Below, in pieces: positions 19,856 to 31,111 of a stretch of 64,000 bases of DNA. The first letter of the stretch is position 1. Each line of letters begins with the position of its first letter. The notes beneath the pieces are model-generated. The model was not told the DNA's origin and did no database searches. It saw only the letters and a program-made list of their open reading frames with translations. The DNA is from Nothopassalora personata (Eukaryota > Ascomycota > Dothideomycetes > Mycosphaerellales > Mycosphaerellaceae): positions 2,046,001 to 2,110,000 of the forward strand of contig CM066291.1 of NCBI GenBank assembly GCA_033816765.1, written 5' to 3'. A program made the position numbers and the translations under genes.

Positions 19856-22690
19856 ATCAAGAATCTTGGTCATATGGGCGTACAAAAGCTATCACTATGA
19901 GCTGTAGATACACTGCGTATTCTCAGCTAATGCCCATGCTCACGAGTGTGTGCGCCGCTTCCCTTGCTAGTACCCATATTATTGCCAAACGGCGGCGATC
20001 ATTGAGCGCTCGGGCGGCAGAACCTGCACTGAGGAGGGAAGCGACAGATGTCTGTGCGGTACCCATGCCTAGGTGCCAGCCATCGCATCGATGGAAGTGA
20101 GATGGTCAGCTTTCGGTCCGTCTTTTTATCACCTGTTAGCACCGCATTCCGGCGAGCAAGACGCAATTCTAAGTTTCGTACTGGCGTGGGCCGTGATCTG
20201 CAATATGGTATACGTGATGGCCATTAGCTGGCCTGACTTGTTGCACAGTAGAGCGTGCTCCTGTCACGAGGCTATCACAGCGGTTTTGAGGACGGTCGGG
20301 ATACAAGAAACCTTCCACTGGCGCTTCCGCTGCGAGTCGAGTGCTCAGCAATCGATGCAGCGGCCTGCCAATCGGTGTGGAGCATATGACGATATATACG
20401 CGCCATGTGACGAAGGCGACGAAAGCGGCGAGTGAGGATGAAAGCACACGACAGCAAGTGTGAGGTTGAGGCGACGGCAATACACTTATGGCAGAGACAG
20501 CACTGGAGATACTGGCAACAATTGAGTGTCACGAGCAGGTCGGGATGCGATGAGACAGCACTGCTGGACATACCGGCAACAAGTGAATGTCACGAGCAGG
20601 TCGGGATGCGATGGGGCGACGAAAAGACAGGAACGCGTTTCATCGCGATAAGAAACAAGTGAAGGCCAGCAAGTCGGGACGATTTAAGCAGCGCAAGATC
20701 AAGCCTGAAAAGCAGGGAATAGAAAGACATTTGAGGGCGGAACGAGCTTCGCTGATCAAGAAAGCTGCGAACGAGTGAAGTTGACAAGAAGGTGGAGGAG
20801 CAACAACGAAGTGGCAGGGTGATGAGAAGGATTGGATGAGTTGAGGTCCCGCCACCACCCGCCGCTCCGAAATGCGACGCCTCAACTGTACCTGTTCGAA
20901 CTGTGGTGATGAGTGGTCAGCGCCGCTGTGAAAGTAAGGAGCGGGAAGGAGAGGAAGAGAGTACTTGCTGTTGAGCTGCCGGGTCTAAAGTTTTACTGCC
21001 GTGAGGTCTCACAACCCAGCGAGGAGAGGAAAGTCGAAGAGGAGGAGACAAGGAGAGCTGGAAGCGAAGGCCAGGGACGGACAAGTTTGTTCTTCTGTGA
21101 AGTAGGACCGCAGTAACAGGGAACGTGAAGCAACGAAAGGCAAAAGGTGGGGTATAAGAAACAAGTGGAGAGAAAGGCGATAGTTCCTTCTGGAGGCCCG
21201 AAGAGTGCGAAACGACAAAAGAAACGAGAGAAGTTGTCGAAGGAGTTGAGGTCCCGCCACCACCCGCCGCTCCGATATGCGACGCCTCAACTGTATGATA
21301 GTGTGAAGGAGCTGTGGTGTTTAGTGGTCAGTATCGCTGGTCAAACGCGTCAGAGAAAAAAAGAGAGAAGGATGAACTTGCCGTTTGCGCTGAGAGCTGG
21401 GTCTAGATGGTTTTACTGCTGTGAGGTCTCACAACCCAGGTGAGCGGTAGTGATGGGACTTATCGCCGTGAGGTCTCATTGCCCAAAAGAAAGTCGAAGA
21501 GGAAATGGAGGATGGAAGAACTTGAGGGTGGAAGAACTTGCCTGGAGGTCTCGCCGATGGGACTGACTGCCGTGAGGTCTCACTGCCCAAAAGGTCGAGG
21601 ATGTGGAGGAAAGGAAGGGAAGATGAAAATGACGAGCGAGAACTATTTGACCTTCACAACTGTGGGCGATGGCGTGCTGTGCTCCTATGGATAGCTGGTG
21701 AGTGTTGCCCAATTCCATTGGACCTAGCAGAGCGACAGCGAGGTGGTAATCAGGTCCACAGCGAAGGCAGTGGACTTATCAGAGGAGAAGCCGAGTCAAG
21801 ATCCCGACTCGTAAGTTTGCGAGTGACGATGAGGTTACGACCTCTGTCACGCGACTCTTCGAAGAGCTGAATATGGTACAGACAACCGCACTGGAATGAG
21901 ACGACTTGTGACGAAGAAAAGAGTAGCATATGCCTCTTGGTTTTCCAGTCGTATGCAAGAGATGTTGCACATTATCGGCACCTCGAAACAAAGCCTTGTA
22001 GGGCTGCGGCAACCACGTGGTGAGCCTCAATGCGGTCAATGCAAGAACCACGAGGCTGGTACACTAAGGACCCTGAGTCCCAATCCTTTGGAAACGCTAA
22101 AGCGTTCGCAAGAGCGCGAGTGCTGACTATCATGCCAAACATGACCAGAATTGGCCTATAAACATGATTACGGATTGGTGATGACGCTATAGCAACCTTG
22201 CGAATGGTACACTGACAAACACACTTTCAAGCAGTACCGCAACGTATTCTCGCAATGGACGGAATGACCGAGGGCATGCTGTCACGAGGGCGACCCACAC
22301 ATCACCCTGTTATGGCAGGATCATGTTCGGCATGCCAGGTACCCTGAGTGGGTCGACGAGATTGCAAACCGCGGGCAGCTCTCAGGGTGTCGACTGCTTG
22401 CTCGCTCAGAGAGAGACACCTTTTTGTCAGCCTCGCAACAAGCCCATGCACTTCAGCCAGCATGTTCTTGCTCAATTCTGTCGGTTTACCCGAAGCTGTC
22501 TTGAGAACGGAATGAGATTGTTCGCACGTCGCCATGGTCACATGCGATCGCAAATTTTACATGGAAACACTGACGATGCGCTATGTTTTTTTGGAGCAAA
22601 GCTGCTTTAGATAGATTGAGCTGGTCATCGGGAGCAACGATTGAGGGCGAACTTTGGAGAGTGAAGACTGATTCATGAGTTAGGATCGTT
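19856..22690. other. Gene-poor region with small tandem duplications
   Basis: I see no supported gene. A 58-bp tandem duplication lies at 20496-20614. A diverged duplication of about 405 bp spans about 20640-21445: its marker is a 47-bp segment at 20840-20886 and 21245-21291 differing at one base, starting GTTGAGG and ending CCTCAAC (self-complementary ends). A TGAGGTCTCAC motif recurs near 21003, 21421, 21470 and 21575. The stretch is purine-rich. Confidence 0.6.
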
Positions 22691-23430
22691 GGACTGTCCT
22701 CGGAGCATTCTCCTTAAAAGGCAGGTTCTCTTCCTCACAAATCCTTCTTCCTTTCTTTCACATCCACTCCTCTCCCTTCTCATCCTTTATTATTATCTTT
22801 CCCGTTCTCCTTCACAACTACCTTCGCCTTTACTATGGATCACCTTCCACTCTTCCTGCCACTATTACCTTTGCCCTTCCTCTCTTCACCTCTATTGGCC
22901 CCTCTCCCCCACCATTGCCTTTTCCCCTCCTCACTTCCCTTCATCATCACCTTCCCTTCATGCCCCTCTCCCTCCTCCTGCCCCTTTATCATCACCTACC
23001 CCACTCACTATCACCTCCCCCTTCAACACAAATCCCCTTCATCACACATCCCGTTCATCACACATCCCATTCAATATCAATCCCCTTCTTGTACAACCCC
23101 TTCAACACACATACCCTTCAACACACATCTCCTTTGTTACACATCCCGTTCATCATATACCCCCTGCCCGTTTTCCCCTTCATTACATTTGTCCTTCATC
23201 ACCTTTTCATCTCTCCCCCATACCGCAAATCACCTCCTTATTCCCTACACATCACACATCGCCTCCCTCTTCCTGTATCAACATCCCTTCTTTCCCTCTT
23301 CATCAAATTTGTCCTTCATCACCTTGTTACCTCTCGCCCTCATCACACATCACCTAGCCAATCCCCCGCAGTGCACATTACCTCCCCCCCCTCAATCACA
23401 CTCCCCCTTGCCCCCGTCTGCCCCCTGATC
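22690..23430 (+). repeat. Pyrimidine-rich low-complexity and minisatellite tract
   Basis: About 740 bp almost free of G on this strand, with repeated CACATCCC, TTCATCACACATCC and CCCTTCAACACA units of about 20 bp. Several frames stay open only because of composition. Strong strand asymmetry could favour triplex or replication slippage. I see no gene. Confidence 0.75.
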
Positions 23431-24251
23431 CGCCAGGCAGGGGATATCAGAAAGAGGAGGCCCATCAGATCTCTGGGCTCGTAAGCATGGGACTGGAGGG
23501 CTGTGATTGGTCGTGTCACCATGTGAAAGCTTTGTGCCACTTACGTTGTCGTTGCTTCTTCGTGCCTCTTGAGCATGTCATCGCCGTGACTACCAGCGTC
23601 ATTCCCGGTCTATGCCGCATGATCGTTGTCTGCTCTGACACATCTTGAGCAGGCTACGTTAGGACCATTGTCGTGCCTGTTGGTCAATACGTCTCCGTAT
23701 TGCGCAATACGCCGTATATCATCGATACTCTCGGCAATCAATTCTCAAAAAGGATGACCTCTATTGATACGCGTCACGCAACATCGCAACTATCAGAGAC
23801 AACGGCTCTCAGGCCAAGCAAGATGCAGCTCCAGCTGAAGTCGCTTTAGGCACAATTATGCTTATCGCGCCAGGCATTCGTACAGATATCGTAATCACTC
23901 TCCCTCGTCATCGCAGTATCTCTCTCAGTGTGACTTCAGTGTCAAACGGTCAGCAGTCCTTGAAGGACGCTATGACAGCCTGTCTTGCTTTATGTTACAG
24001 AGCCTGTCTTGCTTTATGTTGCAGAGCCTGTCGTGGGAGGTGTGTTGAAGAGCAGTAACGCCCCGGTGTGTGTCACGGAAGGGAGACCGAGGGACGCGAC
24101 CGCCAAGAAAGATCAAGCTTGGACCCTGAACGCGTACCTTCTGCGAGATTAAGAGGAAGTGTCGATTTCTTTGTGTTGCAGGACATACACAGCTCTAGGT
24201 ACCTGACGACATGCCTGTCACATCACAAACGGCACTTCTTATTTGCTGAGG
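23431..24251. other. Intergenic region upstream of the phosphoesterase gene
   Basis: No supported gene. A short duplication (AGCCTGTCTTGCTTTATGTT) occurs at 23978-24020. Confidence 0.5.
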
Positions 24252-26474
24252 ATGCGCTTCCAGCATCATGTTACCCAGACGTTTCGCCGCATCACGCGAC
24301 GATACACATTCCTCCGCAGAATATCCCTGACCACGTCCATCTTGACGATTGTATGGTTCTACGTAGTCTACAGCGGTGAACGGTCCTCCTTCGAGTCACA
24401 TATCCAGGCGTGTCATTGGGACAAGTGGGAGGAATGGCCACACGATGCGACACCACATCGCCTGGTGTTCGTGGCAGACCCGCAGCTGGTTGATCCGCAC
24501 ACATATCCTGGCCGTCCATGGCCATTGTCGAGTCTGACGGAGAAATACACGGATTTGTACATGACCAGGAACTTCCGCATCGCCAACGAGCAGCTGAACC
24601 CTGACTCGATCGTCTTCCTGGGCGATCTCTTCGACGGAGGAAGAGAGTGGACGCCGAAACGAGCAAGGATGCTGAAGTCGTGGCAGAGGGACCAGCTGGT
24701 CGAGATGGCGATTCTGAAAGAGGGCGAGAGAGAAGGGCAAAAGACGCTGTCTCCGGAGTTTGTGCCCGGCGAGAAAGGCCGTTGGTCAAAATATGGCGAC
24801 GCTCAATGGCAGTCTGAGTATGATCGATTCGGAAAGATCTTCTTTGCGAAGGAGCAGCTATACCCTAAAGTGGAGCGAACCTTAGTGCCGACGTCGCTCA
24901 TGGCAGAGGACCCGGCAAGCGCCTCGAATGGCGCGCCTTTCCCTGGCTGGTACGAGTATGCCATCGATGGAAAACATCGTGAAATCAAGACGAGCTTGCC
25001 CGGAAATCACGATCTAGGGTTTGGGTCAGGCGTACAGTTGGCAGTACGAGATCGCTTTCAAAGTCACTTTGGTGAGACCAACAGCGTATACGTACTAGGC
25101 AACCACACATTCGTCAGCTTGGATGTGCTATCACTTTCAGCTTTCGATGAGTACTCTCAGGAGAAAATGAACGAAGAGCGGAGGGTCAAATACTTGAGCC
25201 TCTGGAAGCCGGCGATCGAGTTCTTGGAAGAGTTGTCTACGTCTGCGCCGAAAGTGGTCGCCAGACACATCAATCAGTACTACCCCGGGGCACACCCAGA
25301 CCCAAGATCATGGCATGGTCTCACTGCAACACAGGAAGAAGGTCTGCGCGGGAAACGAGATGTAGCCACTTCGACTATCAGAAAACCGAAGCTACCGATT
25401 GTCCTACTATCGCACGTGCCACTCTTTCGCAATCCGGATACAGATTGTGGGAAGCTACGTGAGAAAGGCAGGGCCATCACAATCGCTCGTGGCTATCAGT
25501 ACCAGAATGTCCTCACTCCCACACTGTCCGACGTGATTGCCAAGAAAGTGTCCCAGACCGGTGATATCGAGCACATCTTTTCTGGCGACGACCACGACTA
25601 CTGTGACATCACACACCGATTCAATGTTGGCCTCTGGAACTCAGAAGAACAGAAAGAGCAGGTCGTCTTGAAGACTATCCGAGAGATCACAGTGAAGTCC
25701 TTCAGCTGGGCGATGGGTGTCAGGAGGCCTGGCTTTCAACTCGTCAGTCTGTGGAACCCTGTCGATTCCATGGGCAATACTGTCGGCGCGCCACTCCCAA
25801 CCATTCAAAGCCACCTTTGCCTACTGCCTGACCAGCTCAGCCTCTTCATCAACTATGCGATGCTCCTTGGTTGGACTCTCCTGCTCCTCGCTGTGCGCGC
25901 CATCATCCTCGGTCTTCGCAACAAGTCGGCCGAAACAAATGAAGATACCACCGACGACCTGGCCGGAAAACTTTCCCTGCCCCGCTATCAACCTCGATCC
26001 AGCTCCAAGTCTTCCATGAACGGGCGCGCCAATGGATATGCCAGCCCTAACAAGGATCAAAACTCTGGATCGCAAGGGCGTCAGCGAGCAAGCTCAACCT
26101 CAAACTCTTTCCACTCTGGTGGCAACAACAATAACCAGAACCTCAGCGTCCAGCGAAGCTACAATGCCAGAACGCGAAGTATTAGTCCGAACGTCAGTGC
26201 TTCCAGTTCCCTTAACATGGGCGAAAGTTTCAACCCTGCACCGGCGGGTCCATTGATTGATCGTGCCGGATATTTCCCCCAACTGCGATGGCAGGACCCC
26301 GATGATAGTGACGAGGAGTCACGTATTGGGGAAGATGACAAGGACGAGAAATGGAAGCGGCGCAAGCGGACACCGGGCAAGGCGAGGAGAGCTCTCGATG
26401 AGTTTGTTGCTAGTCTCTTGATCGTTGCTGTGCCGGCTGGGCTGTTCTACGGCGTGCTGCTTAAGAATGGATAG
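24252..26474 (+). CDS. Cdc1/Ted1/PGAP5-type ER metallophosphoesterase (GPI-anchor remodelling)
   Basis: A single exon of 740 residues; I start at the ATG at 24252. An N-terminal membrane anchor lies at about 27-42 (SILTIVWFYVVY). Calcineurin-like phosphoesterase motifs follow in order: DPQ at about 76, GDLFDGG at about 124, GNHD at about 250, SHVP at about 386 and GDDHDYC at about 444. A membrane segment lies at about 533-553 (MLLGWTLLLLAVRAIILG). A long low-complexity Ser/Asn-rich region follows, then a C-terminal membrane segment (LLIVAVPAGLFYGVLL) ending KNG. Family members use Mn2+ to remove ethanolamine phosphate from GPI mannoses in the ER, helping cargo export and wall assembly. The Ser-rich insert makes it longer than the yeast proteins. 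Function is assigned by family; the exact mannose is not decidable. Confidence 0.9.
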   Translation: MRFQHHVTQTFRRITRRYTFLRRISLTTSILTIVWFYVVYSGERSSFESHIQACHWDKWEEWPHDATPHRLVFVADPQLVDPHTYPGRPWPLSSLTEKYTDLYMTRNFRIANEQLNPDSIVFLGDLFDGGREWTPKRARMLKSWQRDQLVEMAILKEGEREGQKTLSPEFVPGEKGRWSKYGDAQWQSEYDRFGKIFFAKEQLYPKVERTLVPTSLMAEDPASASNGAPFPGWYEYAIDGKHREIKTSLPGNHDLGFGSGVQLAVRDRFQSHFGETNSVYVLGNHTFVSLDVLSLSAFDEYSQEKMNEERRVKYLSLWKPAIEFLEELSTSAPKVVARHINQYYPGAHPDPRSWHGLTATQEEGLRGKRDVATSTIRKPKLPIVLLSHVPLFRNPDTDCGKLREKGRAITIARGYQYQNVLTPTLSDVIAKKVSQTGDIEHIFSGDDHDYCDITHRFNVGLWNSEEQKEQVVLKTIREITVKSFSWAMGVRRPGFQLVSLWNPVDSMGNTVGAPLPTIQSHLCLLPDQLSLFINYAMLLGWTLLLLAVRAIILGLRNKSAETNEDTTDDLAGKLSLPRYQPRSSSKSSMNGRANGYASPNKDQNSGSQGRQRASSTSNSFHSGGNNNNQNLSVQRSYNARTRSISPNVSASSSLNMGESFNPAPAGPLIDRAGYFPQLRWQDPDDSDEESRIGEDDKDEKWKRRKRTPGKARRALDEFVASLLIVAVPAGLFYGVLLKNG

Positions 26475-28684
26475 TCACAAATGCCGTTTGCAGGGCTCTC
26501 CACTGTCAGTATCAGTCAGCGTCCCGTTCTGGTATGTGTATTTGTCTTTATCAGGAACTCAAGGCTCTTGTTTCACTTTCTTGCCGGCTTGGCGTGCTCT
26601 TGTTGGCGCGGTGGAGAAGAAGTTCCCGGCGTAAAGCATGGCGACTGACCTGTTTTGCGGTCCTCATGCTAAATCGCCCATTGCCAGCCTTTCCGCTCTT
26701 CCGCCGGAGGCCTCGAGACGCGGAAGATCATTTCGAACACAGAAATGCCCTGCCAGCCTTCTACCCAGCCGACTGACTTTCCAGCCTTCTCGAGGCCTCT
26801 AGTCGCGTGCTCAATATGGATCTCAAAATGAGCAGATAGAGAGGACTCTTAGAATGTGTTTGGGCCATCGCCCGCATATCCGAGTGACTGCAGGGCATCA
26901 CCCCGTGTCTCGCCACTGCCATCGTTGACTTTACTCTCATGTGCCGCAGCCACGGTGCTCTATCCTGCAGACACACTGGGTGAGCGAAGAGATGGAAAGA
27001 ATGGAGCTCCTTCTTCGTTGGTCCAGTTGATCAGCGCACGTGAGTCTTGATGCCATTTTCTCTGAGGCTGCCATGGTTACCACTTCAAGAGCACCGATCA
27101 CGCCCAAAGGGCCGTTAAATCTCGAACACTTGTTGCAACGGAGTCGAGGTGATGAGACCCCAAGGCGATAGGTGATAGGCGCTAAGTTGTTATCCTCGCC
27201 TTCAAGCTAGCGAATTGTGATCCGGTACCATTGATACTGTATGATGCAACGCCCAGTGCTATCACCTGCTCTCGGACGGAACCAGTTTCTGGCATATTTC
27301 TGGTGTATGGTACCGCTCAGTCCCGACAAGCCTCCAACTTTCATCGTGCCATTGGGTGCAGACCATTGTGCGGTGTGGTGAATATTGGTCCTTGAGTCTG
27401 TGTCTGACATCAGCGAACAAGAATCTGCACTTTTGCCGCCTTTCCATAACCTCTCTGCATTAACAGCGAACGTCCTATGGCTGAAGGTCGCGTGGAAGAT
27501 ATCATGTGATACATTTCAGTGTCCGAGGAAGGTAGTCCACGATTTGGTTCGCTTCGCCTGGAGCAGCTATGAACGTGGACCTAGACATGAGCTGGTCTTG
27601 TGTATTCGTGGGCTATCTCGAAATCATCAAGCTGACATTTCTCGCAGGATATGAAGGCTTTCATGCTCGAGGTTAAGGTGATGTTAGGAATGACAACCTT
27701 CGGTGATCAATTAGGCCTGTTATCGGTTAGAACGGGTTCAGAACACGCTTCGGGCAGGGATGTCCCAAGTCAAGTCCTGGTCTCATCGGCCAAACGAGCT
27801 GATAAGTAGATCCTACTCAACTTTGCCTGTCCTCGTAAGTTGTAACAGAGTCGTTGCTGAGAGGTCCACCTTCAGCATGGCAAACAACAAGCTTTCCGCC
27901 TGGTCTATCGAGCATCTCGCCGGTGGCCAGGACGGACCAAGATCATGATCGCCCTGTGTCGGTGGCGGCGTAGCTCTTTCTTTGCCGTGTACTGCATCAA
28001 GGAAATAAGCGGCGAGTCCACGGCCTCTACTGTAATCATCCGGAACACCATCGGCTTCGGGTTTAGCTACGCAATTATCCCGTAGTATACAAACGTGGGC
28101 CTTCAAAACTGCTTCCTGACGGCTGAACTAGTCTCGTTAGCTTGCATGTCGACATTCTTGCTGATAATTTGGCGTGGCAAGACTTTAAGTCGGAGGTCGA
28201 CAGATGTGTACTGGCGATATGTTGCTTCCAACATTGGTGCGCATTGAAATATCATGGTCCATGGGACCCGAATCACCAGAGGATTGAGCGCTACAGATCA
28301 TGCCACGAACGAACTTATGTTTGTAGATCTCCCAGACTTGGTCGATACATTCCGATAGAAGATGATGGAGGCAATATCTGCTGCCAACGAGCTTGGTATG
28401 CTCGTCATTGGAAAGCCAGATGACAAGGACCAATCTCATATGAGCGGTTTTCATGGGCACAGGAGAACTTTCCCAGCAAAAGAGGTCGCGGTTAACGTTC
28501 TTTTGGACATGTTCTGATCCTGGCTGTGGACTTCCCGCTGGCGGCTCCGCATGGCGGCGTGCTCAGGCTGAGTGGACCCTGAGTCCGACATCGTTGACAT
28601 CGTTGACATCGTTGACATCTGTTGCGTTATCTTGAACTGCCTAGGACAGGACAGTTCATACTACTGGCAAGGCCACCAGACGCC
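26475..28684. other. Intergenic region without a supported gene
   Basis: About 2.2 kb. The short open frames overlap, lack good codon pattern and show no domains. Just before the arylsulfatase start there is a perfect 9-bp tandem repeat GACATCGTT at about 28587-28619. Confidence 0.5.
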
Positions 28685-30510
28685 ATGCGAGTACCATGCT
28701 TGGCCGCGGCGGTTGCTGCTTCGACAGCTCTGGCCACCGCCAAGAAACAGCCGAACATTGTCTTCATCCTGACAGACGACCAGGACTGGGAAATGCAATC
28801 TTTGCAGCACATGCCGCTACTCCAGAAGCATATCATCAACGATGGGACATTATTCGACCGGCACTATTGCACTGTCAGTATTTGCTGTCCTAGCAGGGTG
28901 AACTTGTGGACCGGTCTGGCCGCTCACAACAATAATGTAACGGATCTGAATCCGCCTTTTGGCGGATATCCCAAGTTTGTCCAAGAAGGTCTCAACGACA
29001 ATTGGTTGCCAGTATGGTTACAACAGCTCGGCTACAACACGTACTACACTGGCAAGTTATTCAATCACCATACTGTGCAGAACTATGGCGACCCGTTCGT
29101 CAACGGCTTCAACGGCAGCGATTTCCTACTGGATCCATACACGTATGAGTACTTCAATGCACACATGACCCGTAACGGCGAGGAACCAGTCGGCTACGAA
29201 GGACTATACTCACCAGATGTCGTTGCACAAAAGGCATACGGCTTTCTCGAAGAAGCAGCTTTGCACACCGATCGGCCCTTTTTTATCGGCATAGCACCCA
29301 TCGCGCCACATTCAAATATGCATGTCAATTTCGAGAAGGCCGAATTCTCAAGAGACACTGCATTCTATGCTGCACGTCATGCGCACCTCTTCAAGGAATA
29401 CAAGATCCCACGCACCGCAAATTTCAACCCAGACATCCCCAGCGGCGTCAGCTGGGTGAAACATCTTCCAAAGCTGAATGACACTGTAATCGAGTACCAC
29501 GACGAGTTCCAGCGATCGCGACTGCGTTCTCTGCAATCCGTAGATGAGATGATCGAAGAAGTGGTTCACAGGCTGGAAGCTCACGGACTCCTCGACGACA
29601 CCTACATCTTCTATACCACCGACAATGGATATCATATTGGACAGCATCGCCTCCCTCCGGGAAAGGAGTGCCCGTTCGAAGAGGACATTCACATCCCGCT
29701 GGCAGTGCGAGGTCCTGGCGTGCCGGCAGGGCATACGGCGAACGTTGTCAGCTCCCATACAGACTTGACTCCAACTTTGTTGAAGCTTGCTGGCAAGGAT
29801 CGTCCAGACCTCGATGGCACACCGATACCGCTAAGCGAGGAAGACTTTCTTGTGGCACAACCAGCGGAGCATGTGAACGTGGAGTTCTGGGGCCGTGCTC
29901 TTCCTGAAGGCAAGTATGGCTGGATTGGCAACGAGACTTGGGGCAATCTAGGAGCAATTGCTGCGAGGAACAACACCTACAAGGCTCTCCGTGTCGTGAG
30001 TGAGCACTACTCGTTTCTGTACACCGTCTACTGTACTGGAGAGCGCGAGTTTTACAATACCCATGTGAGTTGTCTGACACCCCGCTGATAGATTATCTAC
30101 TGACTTGGCGCCAGCGGGATCAATATCAAATGCACAACCTCCTGGACCAGAACCACGCACACCTTGCCAAGGACTATACGATCGCAGGTCGATCATTCGA
30201 ACGCGTGCTGGATAGAGTTGATGCTCTCCTGATGGTGACCAAGTCCTGCAAAGGACGTACATGCCATCAACCTTGGAGCGTGCTTCACGCCGACAAGAAG
30301 GTTCGGTCTCTGGAGGATGCACTGGATGCTGAATTCGACGGCTTCTACACAGATCAGCCAAGGGTCAGCTTCTCCTCGTGCCCGCTAGGACACATTGTAA
30401 GTGAGGAAGGACCTCAAGATGTGAATGCCTGGTCCGCGCCGCAGCGACCTCACATCGACGGTGGTCAACAGCCGCTTCAACTACCGGGGCACTGGAGCTG
30501 GTGGACGTAA
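28685..30510 (+). CDS. Secreted arylsulfatase (type I sulfatase)
   Basis: The start is the ATG at 28685, which gives a clean signal peptide (MRVPCLAAAVAASTALATA). Upstream in-frame codons have no such feature. Exon 1 runs to 30064, a 50-nt intron (GTGAGT to GCCAG) spans 30065-30114, and exon 2 ends at 30510, totalling 591 residues as usual for fungal arylsulfatases. DD at 31-32 are metal ligands. C67-x-P-S-R is the motif whose cysteine becomes formylglycine, the catalytic residue. Later sulfatase blocks include TGKLFN, GIAPIAPHS and YTTDNGYHIGQHRLPPGK. The enzyme hydrolyses aryl sulfate esters outside the cell, typically for sulfur scavenging; such genes are usually induced by sulfur starvation, which I infer rather than see. 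Confidence 0.93.
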
Positions 30511-31111
30511 GCTTGGGTTGGTTTTCAACTGAAGCCATGTTTGAAAGGAAACTCAGTGGGGACACGCAGCAGCAAGCGAATGTGGGCATTGAGCCGACTC
30601 GTCGCAGCAGCATTTCCTCAGCTACCACTCTTTGGATGCTTCTTGCGGTGTTCCCAGAAGCCAACCTGACGGATCGGCAACTCGCTAAGCACTCACGTGT
30701 GATCTGCACTAACGCATCACGCAAGCTAGCTCCACACTCGCGTGAGACCGCAGCTAGTCTCATAATTTTCCTTTACAGTGTCGTCGAGCGTTACAGTCAC
30801 AAGTTTCTCTAGCTTGCAGCACAACGAATGATTCGCTGTTGTTCTGGATTTGGCTGGGGTCGTCGGTCCGCTTCGGCTACTTTTGTGACCCTGACGCTCG
30901 GAGACGCTGTACACAGCAAGCAAAGTGCCTGGAGGAGCTCTATCTACTCTCGCTCGTATCGTAGTCAACGCCTTCACTCGCTGCCGGTGTCGGCCTTTAG
31001 CTGCAGCCTGCAACCAGCAAGGATGGCGGCCCGGCTGGGACTTCGGCAAACTACAAGTTCTTTTTGTTCAGATGACACACCTCCGATAACCTGACACCAA
31101 TAACCAAAGCA
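30511..31111. other. Intergenic region between arylsulfatase and MFS genes
   Basis: 600 bp with no supported gene. It holds the 3' region of the sulfatase gene and the promoter of the transporter gene; no specific motif stands out. Confidence 0.5.

Noticed and set aside
22689..23484. Three long overlapping plus-strand open frames rich in Ser, Pro, His and Thr
   Set aside because: All three frames are open at once because G is almost absent; the sequence is a drifting 20-bp repeat with no domain or start context.
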